Shown piece after piece: positions 6,452-14,547 of a stretch of DNA of 18,382 nucleotides (position 1 is its first letter; each line of letters begins with the position of its first letter). Made by a program: the position numbers and the translations under genes. The stretch comes from JBBRFH01 sp038224615 (GTDB lineage Bacteria > Planctomycetota > Phycisphaerae > Tepidisphaerales > Tepidisphaeraceae). The notes under the pieces were generated by a model. That model worked only from the letters and a program-made list of their open reading frames with translations, had not been told where the DNA came from and made no database searches. The stretch spans positions 1-18,382 of the forward strand of contig JBBRFH010000033.1 in the NCBI GenBank assembly GCA_038224615.1, in the 5' to 3' direction.

Positions 6452-8376
6452 TGTCCGCCTTCATCAAACGCATTCTCAACTTCGGCAAGCCCGACAAGCA
6501 GGCGGAGGCTTTGGAGACCGACGACGAGTCGCGCTACAAGCCGATCTCGCTGGCGATGATCGGCAAGCTGCTGACGGCGCTGCGCCCGTACCGCTGGCAA
6601 TACGCGCTGGGCATCTGCATCTGCTGGGTGCAGGTGTTGATGGACATGCTGGGCCCGCAGTTCATCGGGGCGATCGTCAACTTCGTCAGCGACATCATCG
6701 GCCAGCCGCATCCGGGGCGCAAGGTGACGCTCGTCGAGTGGGCCTTCCACGCCGTGCTCGGCGCGTTTAATCCGGCCGAACTTTCGACGACCCGCGCGAT
6801 TGCTTACCTGGCGGTGCTGGTGTGGGTGCTGTGGGGAGCGGCGATCGCGGTATCGGTCGTGCTGCAGCGGCTGGCGATCCTCATCATGACCCGCGCCGGC
6901 GAGAACGTGCAGTTCGACTACCGCAGGAAGGTCTTCACCCATTTGCAGAAGCTCGATATGAGCTTTTACGACAAGACCAAGCTCGGGCGGATCATCAGCC
7001 GCTGCACCAGCGACATCAACGGGCTGCGCGAGGTGAACGTCTGGGGCATCGCTCACATCATCATCCAAGGCTCGGCCATCGTCATCGCCGGCGGCGCACT
7101 ACTGCTGACCGACTGGCGGCTGTTTCTCGCGGTGGCGTGGCTGGCACCGGTGATCTACTTCGTCAACCTTTACTTTATCCGCAAGTCGTCCTTGCAGTGG
7201 CAGATCGTGCGCGAAGGCTTTACGCGCGTCAGCTCGAACCTCGCCGAGAACATCAACGGCATGCGGGTGGTGACCGCGTTCAACCGGCAGGACGCCAACG
7301 TCAACGTCTTCAACCAGCTTCAGGCAACCAATACCTCCAACAACATGAGCGCCGCGCGGCTGGTGGGCGTGTACCAGCCGACGCTGGAGGTGATCCGCTT
7401 CATCGGCCGCGGCATCGTGCTGACGTACGGCGCGTACCTGATCGCCTCCGGGCGGCTCGACGTGGGCGCGGTGGTGATGTCGTACCTGTACTGGGACTGG
7501 TTCATGAACCCCATCATCTTCCTGGGGAACTTCTACAACCAGCTCATGCAGGCGATGGCCGGCGCGGAGCGCGTCTTCGCGCTGCTGGACACCGCGCCAC
7601 AGGTGTTCGACCTGCCCGACGCCAGGCCGCTGCCGCGCATCGAAGGTCGCGTGACGTTCGAGAACGTGACCTTCGGCTACAAGCCCGAGCGCCCCGTCCT
7701 GCACGACGTCAGCTTCGAGGCCGAGCCGGGGCAGATGTTCGCGCTGGTCGGGCACACCGGCTCGGGCAAGAGTTCGATCATCTCGCTGATCGCCCGCTTC
7801 TATCAGCCGCAGCACGGTCGCGTGCTGGTCGACGGGCATGACATCCGTCACGTCACTGGCGAATCACTGCACAAGCAGATGGGCCTGGTGCTGCAGGTGA
7901 ATTATCTCTTCACCGGGACCGTGCTGGACAACATTCGCTACGCCAAGCCCGACGCCACCGAGAGCGACGTGCTCCGCGCCGCCGCCGAACTCGGCACGTA
8001 CGATGCGATCATCGAGCTGAAGGACGGCCTGCAGACCGACGTCGGCGAACGGGGCGCCAACATGAGCCTCGGGCAGCGCCAGCTCATCTGCTTCACCCGC
8101 GCCCACCTGGCCAACCCGCGCATCTTCATGCTCGACGAGGCCACCAGCGCCGTCGACACCGGCACGGAGATGCTGATTCAGGCGTCGCTCGAAAAGCTGC
8201 TGCACGGCCGCACGACGTTCGTGGTCGCCCACCGCCTGAGCACGATCATGAAAGCCGACCAGATCCTGGTGGTCGACCAGGGCCTCATCGTCGAGCGCGG
8301 CACGCACGCCGGCCTGATTCGCCAGGACGGCAAATACGCCCACCTCTACGAGCAGTTCGTTCAGCAGAGCGAATAG
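6451..8376 (+). CDS. ABC exporter half-transporter, catalytic subunit of a heterodimer
   Basis: 641 residues. A membrane domain (about 48-365) contains the coupling-helix region FDYRRKVFTHLQKLDMSFYD and the conserved LGRIISRCTSDIN. The ATPase domain has Walker A GHTGSGKSS (434-442), Q-loop Gln482, Walker B IFMLDE with catalytic Glu563, and His594. The signature is MSLGQ (538-542) instead of LSGGQ. In a head-to-tail dimer this changed signature faces the Walker A/B of the upstream subunit, which itself lacks the catalytic glutamate, so both defects fall in one ATP site while the other site stays fully canonical. This is the hallmark of TM287/TM288-type heterodimeric exporters; the LGQRQL signature, followed by FTRAHLANP, resembles that of TM288. 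It probably forms a two-gene operon with the upstream subunit. Confidence 0.92.
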   Translation: MSAFIKRILNFGKPDKQAEALETDDESRYKPISLAMIGKLLTALRPYRWQYALGICICWVQVLMDMLGPQFIGAIVNFVSDIIGQPHPGRKVTLVEWAFHAVLGAFNPAELSTTRAIAYLAVLVWVLWGAAIAVSVVLQRLAILIMTRAGENVQFDYRRKVFTHLQKLDMSFYDKTKLGRIISRCTSDINGLREVNVWGIAHIIIQGSAIVIAGGALLLTDWRLFLAVAWLAPVIYFVNLYFIRKSSLQWQIVREGFTRVSSNLAENINGMRVVTAFNRQDANVNVFNQLQATNTSNNMSAARLVGVYQPTLEVIRFIGRGIVLTYGAYLIASGRLDVGAVVMSYLYWDWFMNPIIFLGNFYNQLMQAMAGAERVFALLDTAPQVFDLPDARPLPRIEGRVTFENVTFGYKPERPVLHDVSFEAEPGQMFALVGHTGSGKSSIISLIARFYQPQHGRVLVDGHDIRHVTGESLHKQMGLVLQVNYLFTGTVLDNIRYAKPDATESDVLRAAAELGTYDAIIELKDGLQTDVGERGANMSLGQRQLICFTRAHLANPRIFMLDEATSAVDTGTEMLIQASLEKLLHGRTTFVVAHRLSTIMKADQILVVDQGLIVERGTHAGLIRQDGKYAHLYEQFVQQSE

Positions 8377-8650
8377 GCGTTTTGCGCAACCGCCGTGGTG
8401 CGCCCGCACCTCCGGACGTCCGATAGTCGCGGCAATGCCGTCCATCACCTAAATGTCGCCCGCTGGTGCGCCGATGACTCAGGGACGGCCCGTTGAAGTG
8501 GGTTGCCCCGGGGGCATCTGAATTGGATGAATGGGGCGGAGCATTGCAGGGTGTGATCGCAACCGCGCGATCATGGTGCGATGCGGGTCATGCGCGAGAG
8601 CGCAATCTGCCCACGGCCGACCGAGGCACGTGGGCATTAGAGGAAGGTCC
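8377..8650 (+). other. Intergenic region upstream of TadG-like copy 2
   Basis: 274 nt between the ABC exporter and the second TadG-like gene. I see a 10-bp palindrome CGGACGTCCG (8413-8422) and a short GC-rich hairpin around TGCCCCGGGGGCA (8504-8516), but no T-run, no recognisable riboswitch and no convincing sigma-70 promoter. The end holds the ribosome site AGAGGAAGG (8639-8647) for the next gene. Confidence 0.4.
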
Positions 8651-9946
8651 ATGCGTACGAAGCTCGTCATCAAAAGTGATTCACTGCCTCGTCTCGGGCA
8701 AGCCCGTCGGCCGGTTCGTCGCCGCGGCTCGGCGTTGGTGTATGGCGCCGTCTGCATGTTCGCGCTGGCGGGATTCGCGGCGCTGGCGGTGGACTGGGGC
8801 CGGGTGCAGCTCGCCAAGTCGGAGTTGCAGAGCGCCGCCGACGCCGCCTCCCGTTACGCCGCCGCCGGCTTGCAGAACGACATCAACGGCGCCAGCGCCG
8901 CCTACGGCAACGCCGCCGCCGTCGCCGCCCAGAACAAGGCCGACGGGCAGACCATCAGCTTCCGACAGAACGAGGACGTCGAGCTCGGCGTCTGGACCAG
9001 CGCCACCAAGACATTCGTCCCCACCGGCAACCTGAACATCGCCAACGCCGTCCGTGTGACGATGCGTTGCACCAGCGCCCGCGGCAATCCCGTGCCGATG
9101 TCGTTCCTGTCGGTGTTCGGCAAAAAGACCAGCGACGTGACCGCCAGCAGCATTGCGATGATTGATTTCTCCGCCGCCCTCGGTGGCGCTGGAATGGGCC
9201 GGTATGAGTACTTCATCCCGGCGACCAGCAATCCGTGGCTCTCGGGCATGCCGTCGGGCGCCAAAGCCAACAACGGCAATCCCCACAACAACCCCGACTA
9301 CGCCGGCAGCAACTATGTCGACGACGGCATTAGCAAGCTGTGGGACATCGGCAGCGCCATCCTCAACACCAGCTTCACCGGCCGTGGCACCGGGGACGAC
9401 ATTCTTAACCTCGACGTCAGCCAGAGCAACTGGTCGCAGTGGGGCAACTACTCGACCAAAAAAGGCTCACCGATCCAGGCTGGCTCGATCACAGTCGCGC
9501 CGGGCTCGACCGTCACCTTCGACGGCGTCAACGGCGGCGCCAACAACGATTCCAGCAGCGCCAAGTACTCAGGCGACGGAAACGTCGCCGACGTGCAAAG
9601 CAACTACAAAGGCGACGAGAACGGCATCTCCGACATCAAGGCGCCGATGAACAGCGTGATCGGCGTGTTTCTCGGCGCGGACAAGCCCAACAAGGGCGGG
9701 GCGCCGGACGAGCTCGACTTCTCGACCGCCGCCAAGCGCGACTACACGACGCTGGCGCCGGAACTCAAGCAGCCGTTCTTCATCGGCGACGGCCGAACCA
9801 GCGGCGGGGAAGTGCAGCGCGTGGTGGTCCCCGCCGGCGCGACCCGGATGTTCATCGGCACGATGGACTCCTACGAGTGGAACAACAACGTCGGCGGATT
9901 CTTCGTGACCGCGCACGCGACGGGACGGATTGTCACGGTTCGGTGA
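8651..9946 (+). CDS. TadG-like pilin/adhesin with C-terminal LecA-like lectin domain (copy 2)
   Basis: 431 residues from ATG 8651, preceded by AGAGGAAGG. An Arg-rich cytoplasmic N-terminus (QARRPVRRRG, 17-26) leads to one membrane segment (about 28-47) and then AVDWGRVQLAKSELQSAADAASRYAA, typical of TadE/TadG pilus proteins. Next comes a block shared with copy 1 (AAQNKADG, GVWTSATKTFVPTG, NAVRVTMRCTSARGNPVP, 92-149). After that the two share SNPWLSGMPSGA-type and NNPHNNPDYA-type motifs. The C-terminal domain (about 275-431) is LecA-like: GGANNDSS, APMNSVIGVFLG (331-342), FFIGDG (376-381), VVVPAGATR (391-399) and SYEWNNNVGGF (407-417). Compared with copy 1 there is an insertion of about 40 residues (220-265, Asp/Ser/Asn-rich). 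The expected location is the cell surface, anchored in the inner membrane. It is not in an obvious operon with other tad genes, none of which lies in this window. Confidence 0.78.
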   Translation: MRTKLVIKSDSLPRLGQARRPVRRRGSALVYGAVCMFALAGFAALAVDWGRVQLAKSELQSAADAASRYAAAGLQNDINGASAAYGNAAAVAAQNKADGQTISFRQNEDVELGVWTSATKTFVPTGNLNIANAVRVTMRCTSARGNPVPMSFLSVFGKKTSDVTASSIAMIDFSAALGGAGMGRYEYFIPATSNPWLSGMPSGAKANNGNPHNNPDYAGSNYVDDGISKLWDIGSAILNTSFTGRGTGDDILNLDVSQSNWSQWGNYSTKKGSPIQAGSITVAPGSTVTFDGVNGGANNDSSSAKYSGDGNVADVQSNYKGDENGISDIKAPMNSVIGVFLGADKPNKGGAPDELDFSTAAKRDYTTLAPELKQPFFIGDGRTSGGEVQRVVVPAGATRMFIGTMDSYEWNNNVGGFFVTAHATGRIVTVR

Positions 9947-10040
9947 CGAAACCCGTGTGAGCGCAGGCGACGATGACCGGACGGGACGACAACGCAGCGA
10001 GGCTGAGCAGCGATGACCAAACAGAGCGACGATCCACCGA

Positions 10041-10291
10041 TGCCAGCGCCTCGGTGACAGCACATATCTCCTCAAGGCCCAAGCCGCTGCGGCACAAAAC
10101 AAGGTGGACGGAGCGGCGCTTCACCCGACGCGGTGCGCATCACCGGCCGGCGGACGACGGCGCACGGCACTCCCGTGCCGCTGAACTTCCAGGCCGGCAC
10201 GATCGAGTACTCGTCGGCGCTGGCGATTCCCGTCCCCCCCACCGGCGGGGGCACCGCGACCGCCAGCACCGCCATCGCCACCGTGCAGTAG
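10041..10291 (+). pseudogene. Decayed third TadG-like copy (remnant)
   Basis: About 95 nt after copy 2 two short reading segments match the shared TadG block but in different frames. The first (through about 10112) gives AQAAAAQNKVDG, matching AAAVAAQNKADG of copy 2 and AVAAGAQNKVDG of copy 1. The second, from 10124 to the stop at 10289-10291, gives PDAVRITGRRTTAHGTPVPLNF, matching NAVRVTMRCTSARGNPVPMSF. The roughly 30 codons that should separate them (the GVWT segment) are missing and the frame shifts there. The N-terminal membrane segment and the lectin domain are absent; the end is a Thr/Ala/Pro-rich tail. This looks like a deletion-damaged paralogue. The exact left boundary is unclear. 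Confidence 0.6.
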
Positions 10292-10329
10292 GCACGCGCT
10301 CGATCAACGCGCGATTCCGCGGCCGCTGC

Positions 10330-11688
10330 TCAACCTGCCAAGAGGATTCCCAGTGTCAGCACGACCGTGTTGTTCAGCGCGTGCGCTACGATCGGCGCGA
10401 CGAGCGAGCCGCGCCATTGGCGAATCATCGACAGCACGAACCCGATCGCACCGATCACCGGGATCGCCACCCACCCCTGCGGATGAACGGCGGCGAAAAT
10501 CAGCCCGACGATCAACCCCGACACCACCGGCCCGAGCCGGCGGCGGAGGTGCGTGAGCAACGCGCCGCGAAACATCAGCTCTTCAGTAATCGGGGCGAAC
10601 ACCGATGCCAGCAGGAACACCAGCAGCGGGTGCTTCGCCAGCAGCTCGACCGCGGGGTGCGAGGTCGTGGTGCCGGTGTACTTCATGAGGATCAACATGA
10701 TACCGAACCCGATCGCCAGGATCGGCAGTCCCGCGAGGTATCCGCCGATGCCGGCAATGACTTCGACAAAAAAATTGCCGCCGGCGCTGATGCCCCAGTC
10801 GTCGCGCACCTGTCGCGCCGAAACGCCCCGCAGCAGGGGCCATAGCAGCGCCGCGATGACGCACGCGGGCAACGGCAGCAGCATCACCCACAGCGGCGCC
10901 GTCGGCACAAGCAATTGCATCGCCAGAGACAGCGTCATCGCGCCGCCGAGGTAGATCGCGAACGCCTCGACGTACACGTTGGCCGGGCCGACCGGCTGGA
11001 TCGGGCGCAACTGAATCTTCCCCAGCGCCCCCAGCACGATCGCCGTGATCAGCAACGCCAGACCGAGGGCACCTGCCCCGATGAACACGACCATCGCACC
11101 AACCATCACGCCGAACGTCCTGTTCGCCTCACGCAGTACCTTGGCACGGGCGGGGTCGTCGTCAGGCTTGCCCTGCACTTGGGCAAGCCGGGCGAAGAAG
11201 CCGTAGCGCTCGTGGATATCCGCCGGGAGCGATTGTCCTGTGGCGTAGGTGCGTTCAAATTCCCAAGGCGCGCTGGGATCTTTTGTGCCGGCTATACTGT
11301 AGTAGTGGAGTAAAGCACGCGCCTTGTCCATGTCGCCGAGTTCACCGATCAAGACTGCATTGGCGACCAGCGCTTCGGGCGTCTTCGCCTGTGCGGCGAA
11401 CTCAGCCAAAGCGGCCGTCTTCGATCCGGCAGAGAACTTCGTCGCCGCGACGACGTATTTTCCCATGATCGTCGTCTGCACGTCGATGGATGCAGGCACT
11501 GCTTCGACGCCGACCGTCAACGACGCGCGCGGCCGCACCAGGTGCAGGATCGGGATGCCGATGGCAACGATCAGAATCACCGCCCACGCCAGATACGCCC
11601 CCCAGCAGCGCCCGCGCGAGCGTCGCGGCTCGTAGGTGAGCTTGAGCGGCGCATCGGGTGGCGGGGGAAGTTGCGTGGGACCGATCAT
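10330..11688 (-). CDS. CPBP-family intramembrane metalloprotease with N-terminal extracytoplasmic domain
   Basis: 452 residues. The C-terminal half carries the three CPBP (Rce1-like, CAAX protease/bacteriocin-processing) motifs: EExxxR as EELMFR (369-374), FxxxH as FAAVH (398-402) and HxxxN as HALNN (436-440), embedded in about six to eight membrane helices from 193 onward. The N-terminus is Pro-rich and cytoplasmic, followed by one membrane helix (about 33-52) and a soluble region of about 135 residues (55-190) whose segment ALAEFAAQAKTPEALVANAVLIGELGDMDKARALL looks like a TPR-type helical pair. This sensor-like extension is not part of the core family. Proposed role: cleavage of a membrane-bound substrate; the target is unknown. 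No good ribosome site is visible before ATG 11688. Neighbouring gyrA lies upstream on the same strand, separated by a hairpin repeat. Confidence 0.85.
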   Translation of the reverse strand: MIGPTQLPPPPDAPLKLTYEPRRSRGRCWGAYLAWAVILIVAIGIPILHLVRPRASLTVGVEAVPASIDVQTTIMGKYVVAATKFSAGSKTAALAEFAAQAKTPEALVANAVLIGELGDMDKARALLHYYSIAGTKDPSAPWEFERTYATGQSLPADIHERYGFFARLAQVQGKPDDDPARAKVLREANRTFGVMVGAMVVFIGAGALGLALLITAIVLGALGKIQLRPIQPVGPANVYVEAFAIYLGGAMTLSLAMQLLVPTAPLWVMLLPLPACVIAALLWPLLRGVSARQVRDDWGISAGGNFFVEVIAGIGGYLAGLPILAIGFGIMLILMKYTGTTTSHPAVELLAKHPLLVFLLASVFAPITEELMFRGALLTHLRRRLGPVVSGLIVGLIFAAVHPQGWVAIPVIGAIGFVLSMIRQWRGSLVAPIVAHALNNTVVLTLGILLAG

Positions 11689-11716
11689 CGGTGACTCAAC
11701 ATGAATGCGTACCCGC

Positions 11717-11788
11717 TTCGTACTGTGGGCATCCTGCCCACAGCATCCCCATTCCAGCAGCGCGTGGGCTGGAAGCCCACACTACGAA
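11717..11788. repeat. Nested hairpin repeat between gyrA and the CPBP protease gene
   Basis: Outer inverted arms (11717-11730 and 11775-11788) match at 13 of 14 positions. Inside are two perfect hairpins: CTGTGGGCA/TGCCCACAG (11723-11731 with 11735-11743, 3-nt loop) and GTGGGCT/AGCCCAC (11764-11770 with 11774-11780, 3-nt loop). The whole unit fills the gap downstream of gyrA. It resembles the 'TGTGGGC...GCCCACA' repeats of many GC-rich genomes. With no T-run it is not a classic terminator but could stabilise or end the gyrA transcript. Confidence 0.8.
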
Positions 11789-11789
11789 A

Positions 11790-14396
11790 TCACGTCGCAT
11801 CCGCGGGCGCGCCGGGGGCAGGAGGCGCTTCGGGGTCGATCGCTTCGACGACGTCTTCCTTGTCCAGCCGCGCCATCGCGACGAGCTTGTCGCCGTCGTC
11901 GACCTTGATCAGCCGCACGCCCGAGGCGTTGCGGCCGGTCTCGCGGATCGACTCGATGCCCGTGCGGATCAGAATGCCCTTCTCGGTGATCATCATCAGC
12001 TCGTCATTCGAGGTGACGAGCTTGACGTTGACGACGTCGCCGTTGCGCTCGTTGGCGTCGATGTTGATCACGCCTTGCGTGCCGCGTCCTTTGACCGGGT
12101 ACTCGGATGTCGGCGTGCGCTTGCCGTAGCCCTTGGCGCACGCGGTGAGCACCTGCAGGTCGTCTCCCGCGCCAGCGGGGATGACGTTCATGCTGACGAC
12201 TTCGTCGGCTTCGCGTTTGAACTTCACGCCGATGACGCCGCCCGCGGGCCGGCCCATGGCGCGGATCTCAGACTCCTCGAACCGCACGGCCAGCCCGCTC
12301 TTGGTACACAGCAGCACGTGGTCAGCACCGCCGGTGCAGGCGACGTCGATCAGTGCGTCGCCTTCTTCAAGCCCGATGGCGATGATGCCCTTGCTGAGGA
12401 TGTTCGCGTAGGCGCGGAGCGCGGTCTTCTTCACGGTGCCGTTCTTGGTGGCGAACAGCAGGAACTGCTCCTGGGCCTCGAAGTCCTTGATCGTCAGCAC
12501 CTGGGCGATCTTCTCGGCTTCCTGGAACTCGAGCAGGTTCGCGACGGCGCGCCCGATGCTGGTGCGGCTCATCTCGGGGACGTCGAACACGCGCCGCTCG
12601 TACACGCGGCCTTTGTTGGTGAAGAACAGCAGGTAATCGTGCGTGTTGGCGATGAACAGGTGCTCAACGAAATCGCCTTCGCGCGTCTCGCCGCCCTTGA
12701 TGCCGCGCCCGCCTCTGCCCTGGGCGCGGTAGGTGCCGACGGGGAGGCGTTTGACGTAGCCGGCGTGGGAGATCGTCACGACGACGTCTTCCTTGGCGAT
12801 GAGCTGTTCGTAGTTCAGGTCGTCGACGGCGCCGGAGATTTCCGTGCGGCGGTCGTCGCCGTAGCGCTCTTTGATCTCGAGGGTGTCCTCGCGAATGATG
12901 TCCATGATCAGCCGCTCGTCGGCGAGGATCTTGAGGTAACCCTCGATCTCCTCGACCAGCGTGCGGTATTCCTCGGCGAGCCGCTCGATCTCGAGTCCGA
13001 CCAGCTGGATCAACTGCAGGGCGCCGATGGCCTTGGCCTGCACGTCCGACAGCCGCACGCCGTCGCCGGCGTTGGCCTTCTCGATCAGCGACTGGGGGAT
13101 CTGCGGTGCGTACGGATGATCGGGCGCGATGCGGAACGCGCGCAGCTTCAATTTCTCGATCGCCTCTTCGCGCGTCTTGCTGGTGCGGATCAGTCGCACG
13201 ACTTCGTCAATGTCGCAGACCGCGTAGATCTTGCCCTCAAGGACGTGGGCCGCCTGCTGCGCCTTGCGGAGCAGGAACTTGGTCCGCCGGACGATGACTT
13301 CCTTGCGGTGGGCGATGAAGTGCTGGATCAGCTCCTTCAGGCCCATCGTGCGCGGCTGGCGATTCACCAGCGCGATATTGATGATGCTCACCGTGATCTG
13401 GCACGGCGTGTACTGGTACAGCTGCGCGGTGACGACATCGGGATCGGCGTCGCGCTTAAGATCGACCACGATGCGGCACTTGTGCAGCCGCCCGGACTCG
13501 TCGTTGGCGCCGGCGATGTCCTTGATCTTGTCGTTCTGGATCGCCGACTTGATGTCCTCGAGAATGTCCTTGCGGATGACGTTGTACGGCAGTTCATCAA
13601 TGATGATGCTGGTACGGCCGTTCTTGTTTTCCTCGGTGTGGACCTTGGCGCGGAGCGTGATCTTGCCGCGCCCGTTGGAATAGCCGTCGAGAATCCCGGC
13701 ACGGCCGCAGATGATCCCGCCGGTCGGAAAATCCGGCCCGGGCACGATCTCCATCAGCTCGTTCAAGCCGACGTCAGGCTGGTCGATCACCTTCACGATG
13801 GCGTCGCAGATTTCGCGCAGGTTGTGCGGCACGAGGTTGCACGCCATGCCGACGGCGATGCCAGTGCTGCCGTTGACCAGCAGGTTGGGAAACTTGCCCG
13901 GAAGCACGGTCGGCTCCATCAGGCGCTCGTCGTAGTTGGGCTGGAAGTCGACGGTGTCGTAATCGAGATCGGCGAGCAGTTCCGACTCGACGTGGCTCGG
14001 CCGTGCCTCGGTGTATCGCATGGCGGCGGGCGGATCGCCGTCGGTGGAGCCGAAGTTGCCCTGCCCGTCGATGAGCTTGTAGCGCAGGTTCCAGTCCTGG
14101 GCCATGCGGACGAGTGTCGGGTACACGATCGCCTCGCCGTGCGGGTGGTAGTCACCCGAGGTGTTGCCGGCGATCTTGGCGCACTTGAGGTGCTTGGACC
14201 CCGGGCGCAGGTTCAGATCGTTCATCGACACCAGGATGCGACGCTGCGAGGGCTTAAGCCCGTCGCGCACGTCGGGCAGGGCACGATCCATGATCGTGCT
14301 CATCGCGTACGTCAGGTACGAATCCTGAAGCTCGCGCTCGATATTCAGCTCTTCGATGCGCTCTTCAAAAGGCGCGGGAACGATCGGGTCGGACAT
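11790..14396 (-). CDS. gyrA: DNA gyrase subunit A
   Basis: 868 residues from ATG 14396, the usual length. It cuts and rejoins DNA as the A subunit of the A2B2 gyrase. The N-terminal domain shows ELQDSYLTYAMSTIMDRALPD, then YHPHGE (83-88), DGQGNFGSTDGDPPAAMRYTE with catalytic Tyr128, and the tower and coiled-coil regions (about 350-490). The C-terminal beta-pinwheel starts near 530 and contains a GyrA-box variant QGRGGRG (559-565; usual QRRGGRG), which supports gyrase rather than topoisomerase IV. The quinolone pocket reads GEAIVYP where E. coli has GDSAVYD, so the positions of Ser83 and Asp87 hold Ala and Pro. gyrB is not adjacent. An in-frame ATG at 14432 is possible but would add residues unlike the family. 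It is followed by a hairpin repeat. Confidence 0.97.
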   Translation of the reverse strand: MSDPIVPAPFEERIEELNIERELQDSYLTYAMSTIMDRALPDVRDGLKPSQRRILVSMNDLNLRPGSKHLKCAKIAGNTSGDYHPHGEAIVYPTLVRMAQDWNLRYKLIDGQGNFGSTDGDPPAAMRYTEARPSHVESELLADLDYDTVDFQPNYDERLMEPTVLPGKFPNLLVNGSTGIAVGMACNLVPHNLREICDAIVKVIDQPDVGLNELMEIVPGPDFPTGGIICGRAGILDGYSNGRGKITLRAKVHTEENKNGRTSIIIDELPYNVIRKDILEDIKSAIQNDKIKDIAGANDESGRLHKCRIVVDLKRDADPDVVTAQLYQYTPCQITVSIINIALVNRQPRTMGLKELIQHFIAHRKEVIVRRTKFLLRKAQQAAHVLEGKIYAVCDIDEVVRLIRTSKTREEAIEKLKLRAFRIAPDHPYAPQIPQSLIEKANAGDGVRLSDVQAKAIGALQLIQLVGLEIERLAEEYRTLVEEIEGYLKILADERLIMDIIREDTLEIKERYGDDRRTEISGAVDDLNYEQLIAKEDVVVTISHAGYVKRLPVGTYRAQGRGGRGIKGGETREGDFVEHLFIANTHDYLLFFTNKGRVYERRVFDVPEMSRTSIGRAVANLLEFQEAEKIAQVLTIKDFEAQEQFLLFATKNGTVKKTALRAYANILSKGIIAIGLEEGDALIDVACTGGADHVLLCTKSGLAVRFEESEIRAMGRPAGGVIGVKFKREADEVVSMNVIPAGAGDDLQVLTACAKGYGKRTPTSEYPVKGRGTQGVINIDANERNGDVVNVKLVTSNDELMMITEKGILIRTGIESIRETGRNASGVRLIKVDDGDKLVAMARLDKEDVVEAIDPEAPPAPGAPADAT

Positions 14397-14516
14397 CACC
14401 GTCAAGTATCGCCGAATCGCGCCCCGGCACAAGCTTCAGGAGGTCCGGCAGACCCGGGTTTTCCGCAGCGGACCCAGCGTATGCCGTCGTGCATTGAAGC
14501 GGCGCAGCAAGTAGCA

Positions 14517-14530
14517 GGTGACAAGTCACC
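14517..14530. repeat. 14-bp near-palindrome between gyrA and the small exported protein gene
   Basis: GGTGACAAGTCACC, with GGTGAC/GTCACC arms and a 2-nt centre. It lies 18 nt beyond the stop of the 14548-15093 gene and about 120 nt upstream of the gyrA start. It could be an operator for gyrA, a weak hairpin, or chance; no second copy is seen here. Confidence 0.35.
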
Positions 14531-14547
14531 CGTAACATTGCACCCGC

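Noticed and set aside
8413..8422. A 10-bp palindrome CGGACGTCCG as an operator
   Set aside because: A single short GC-rich palindrome is expected by chance here, and no second copy is present near either gene.
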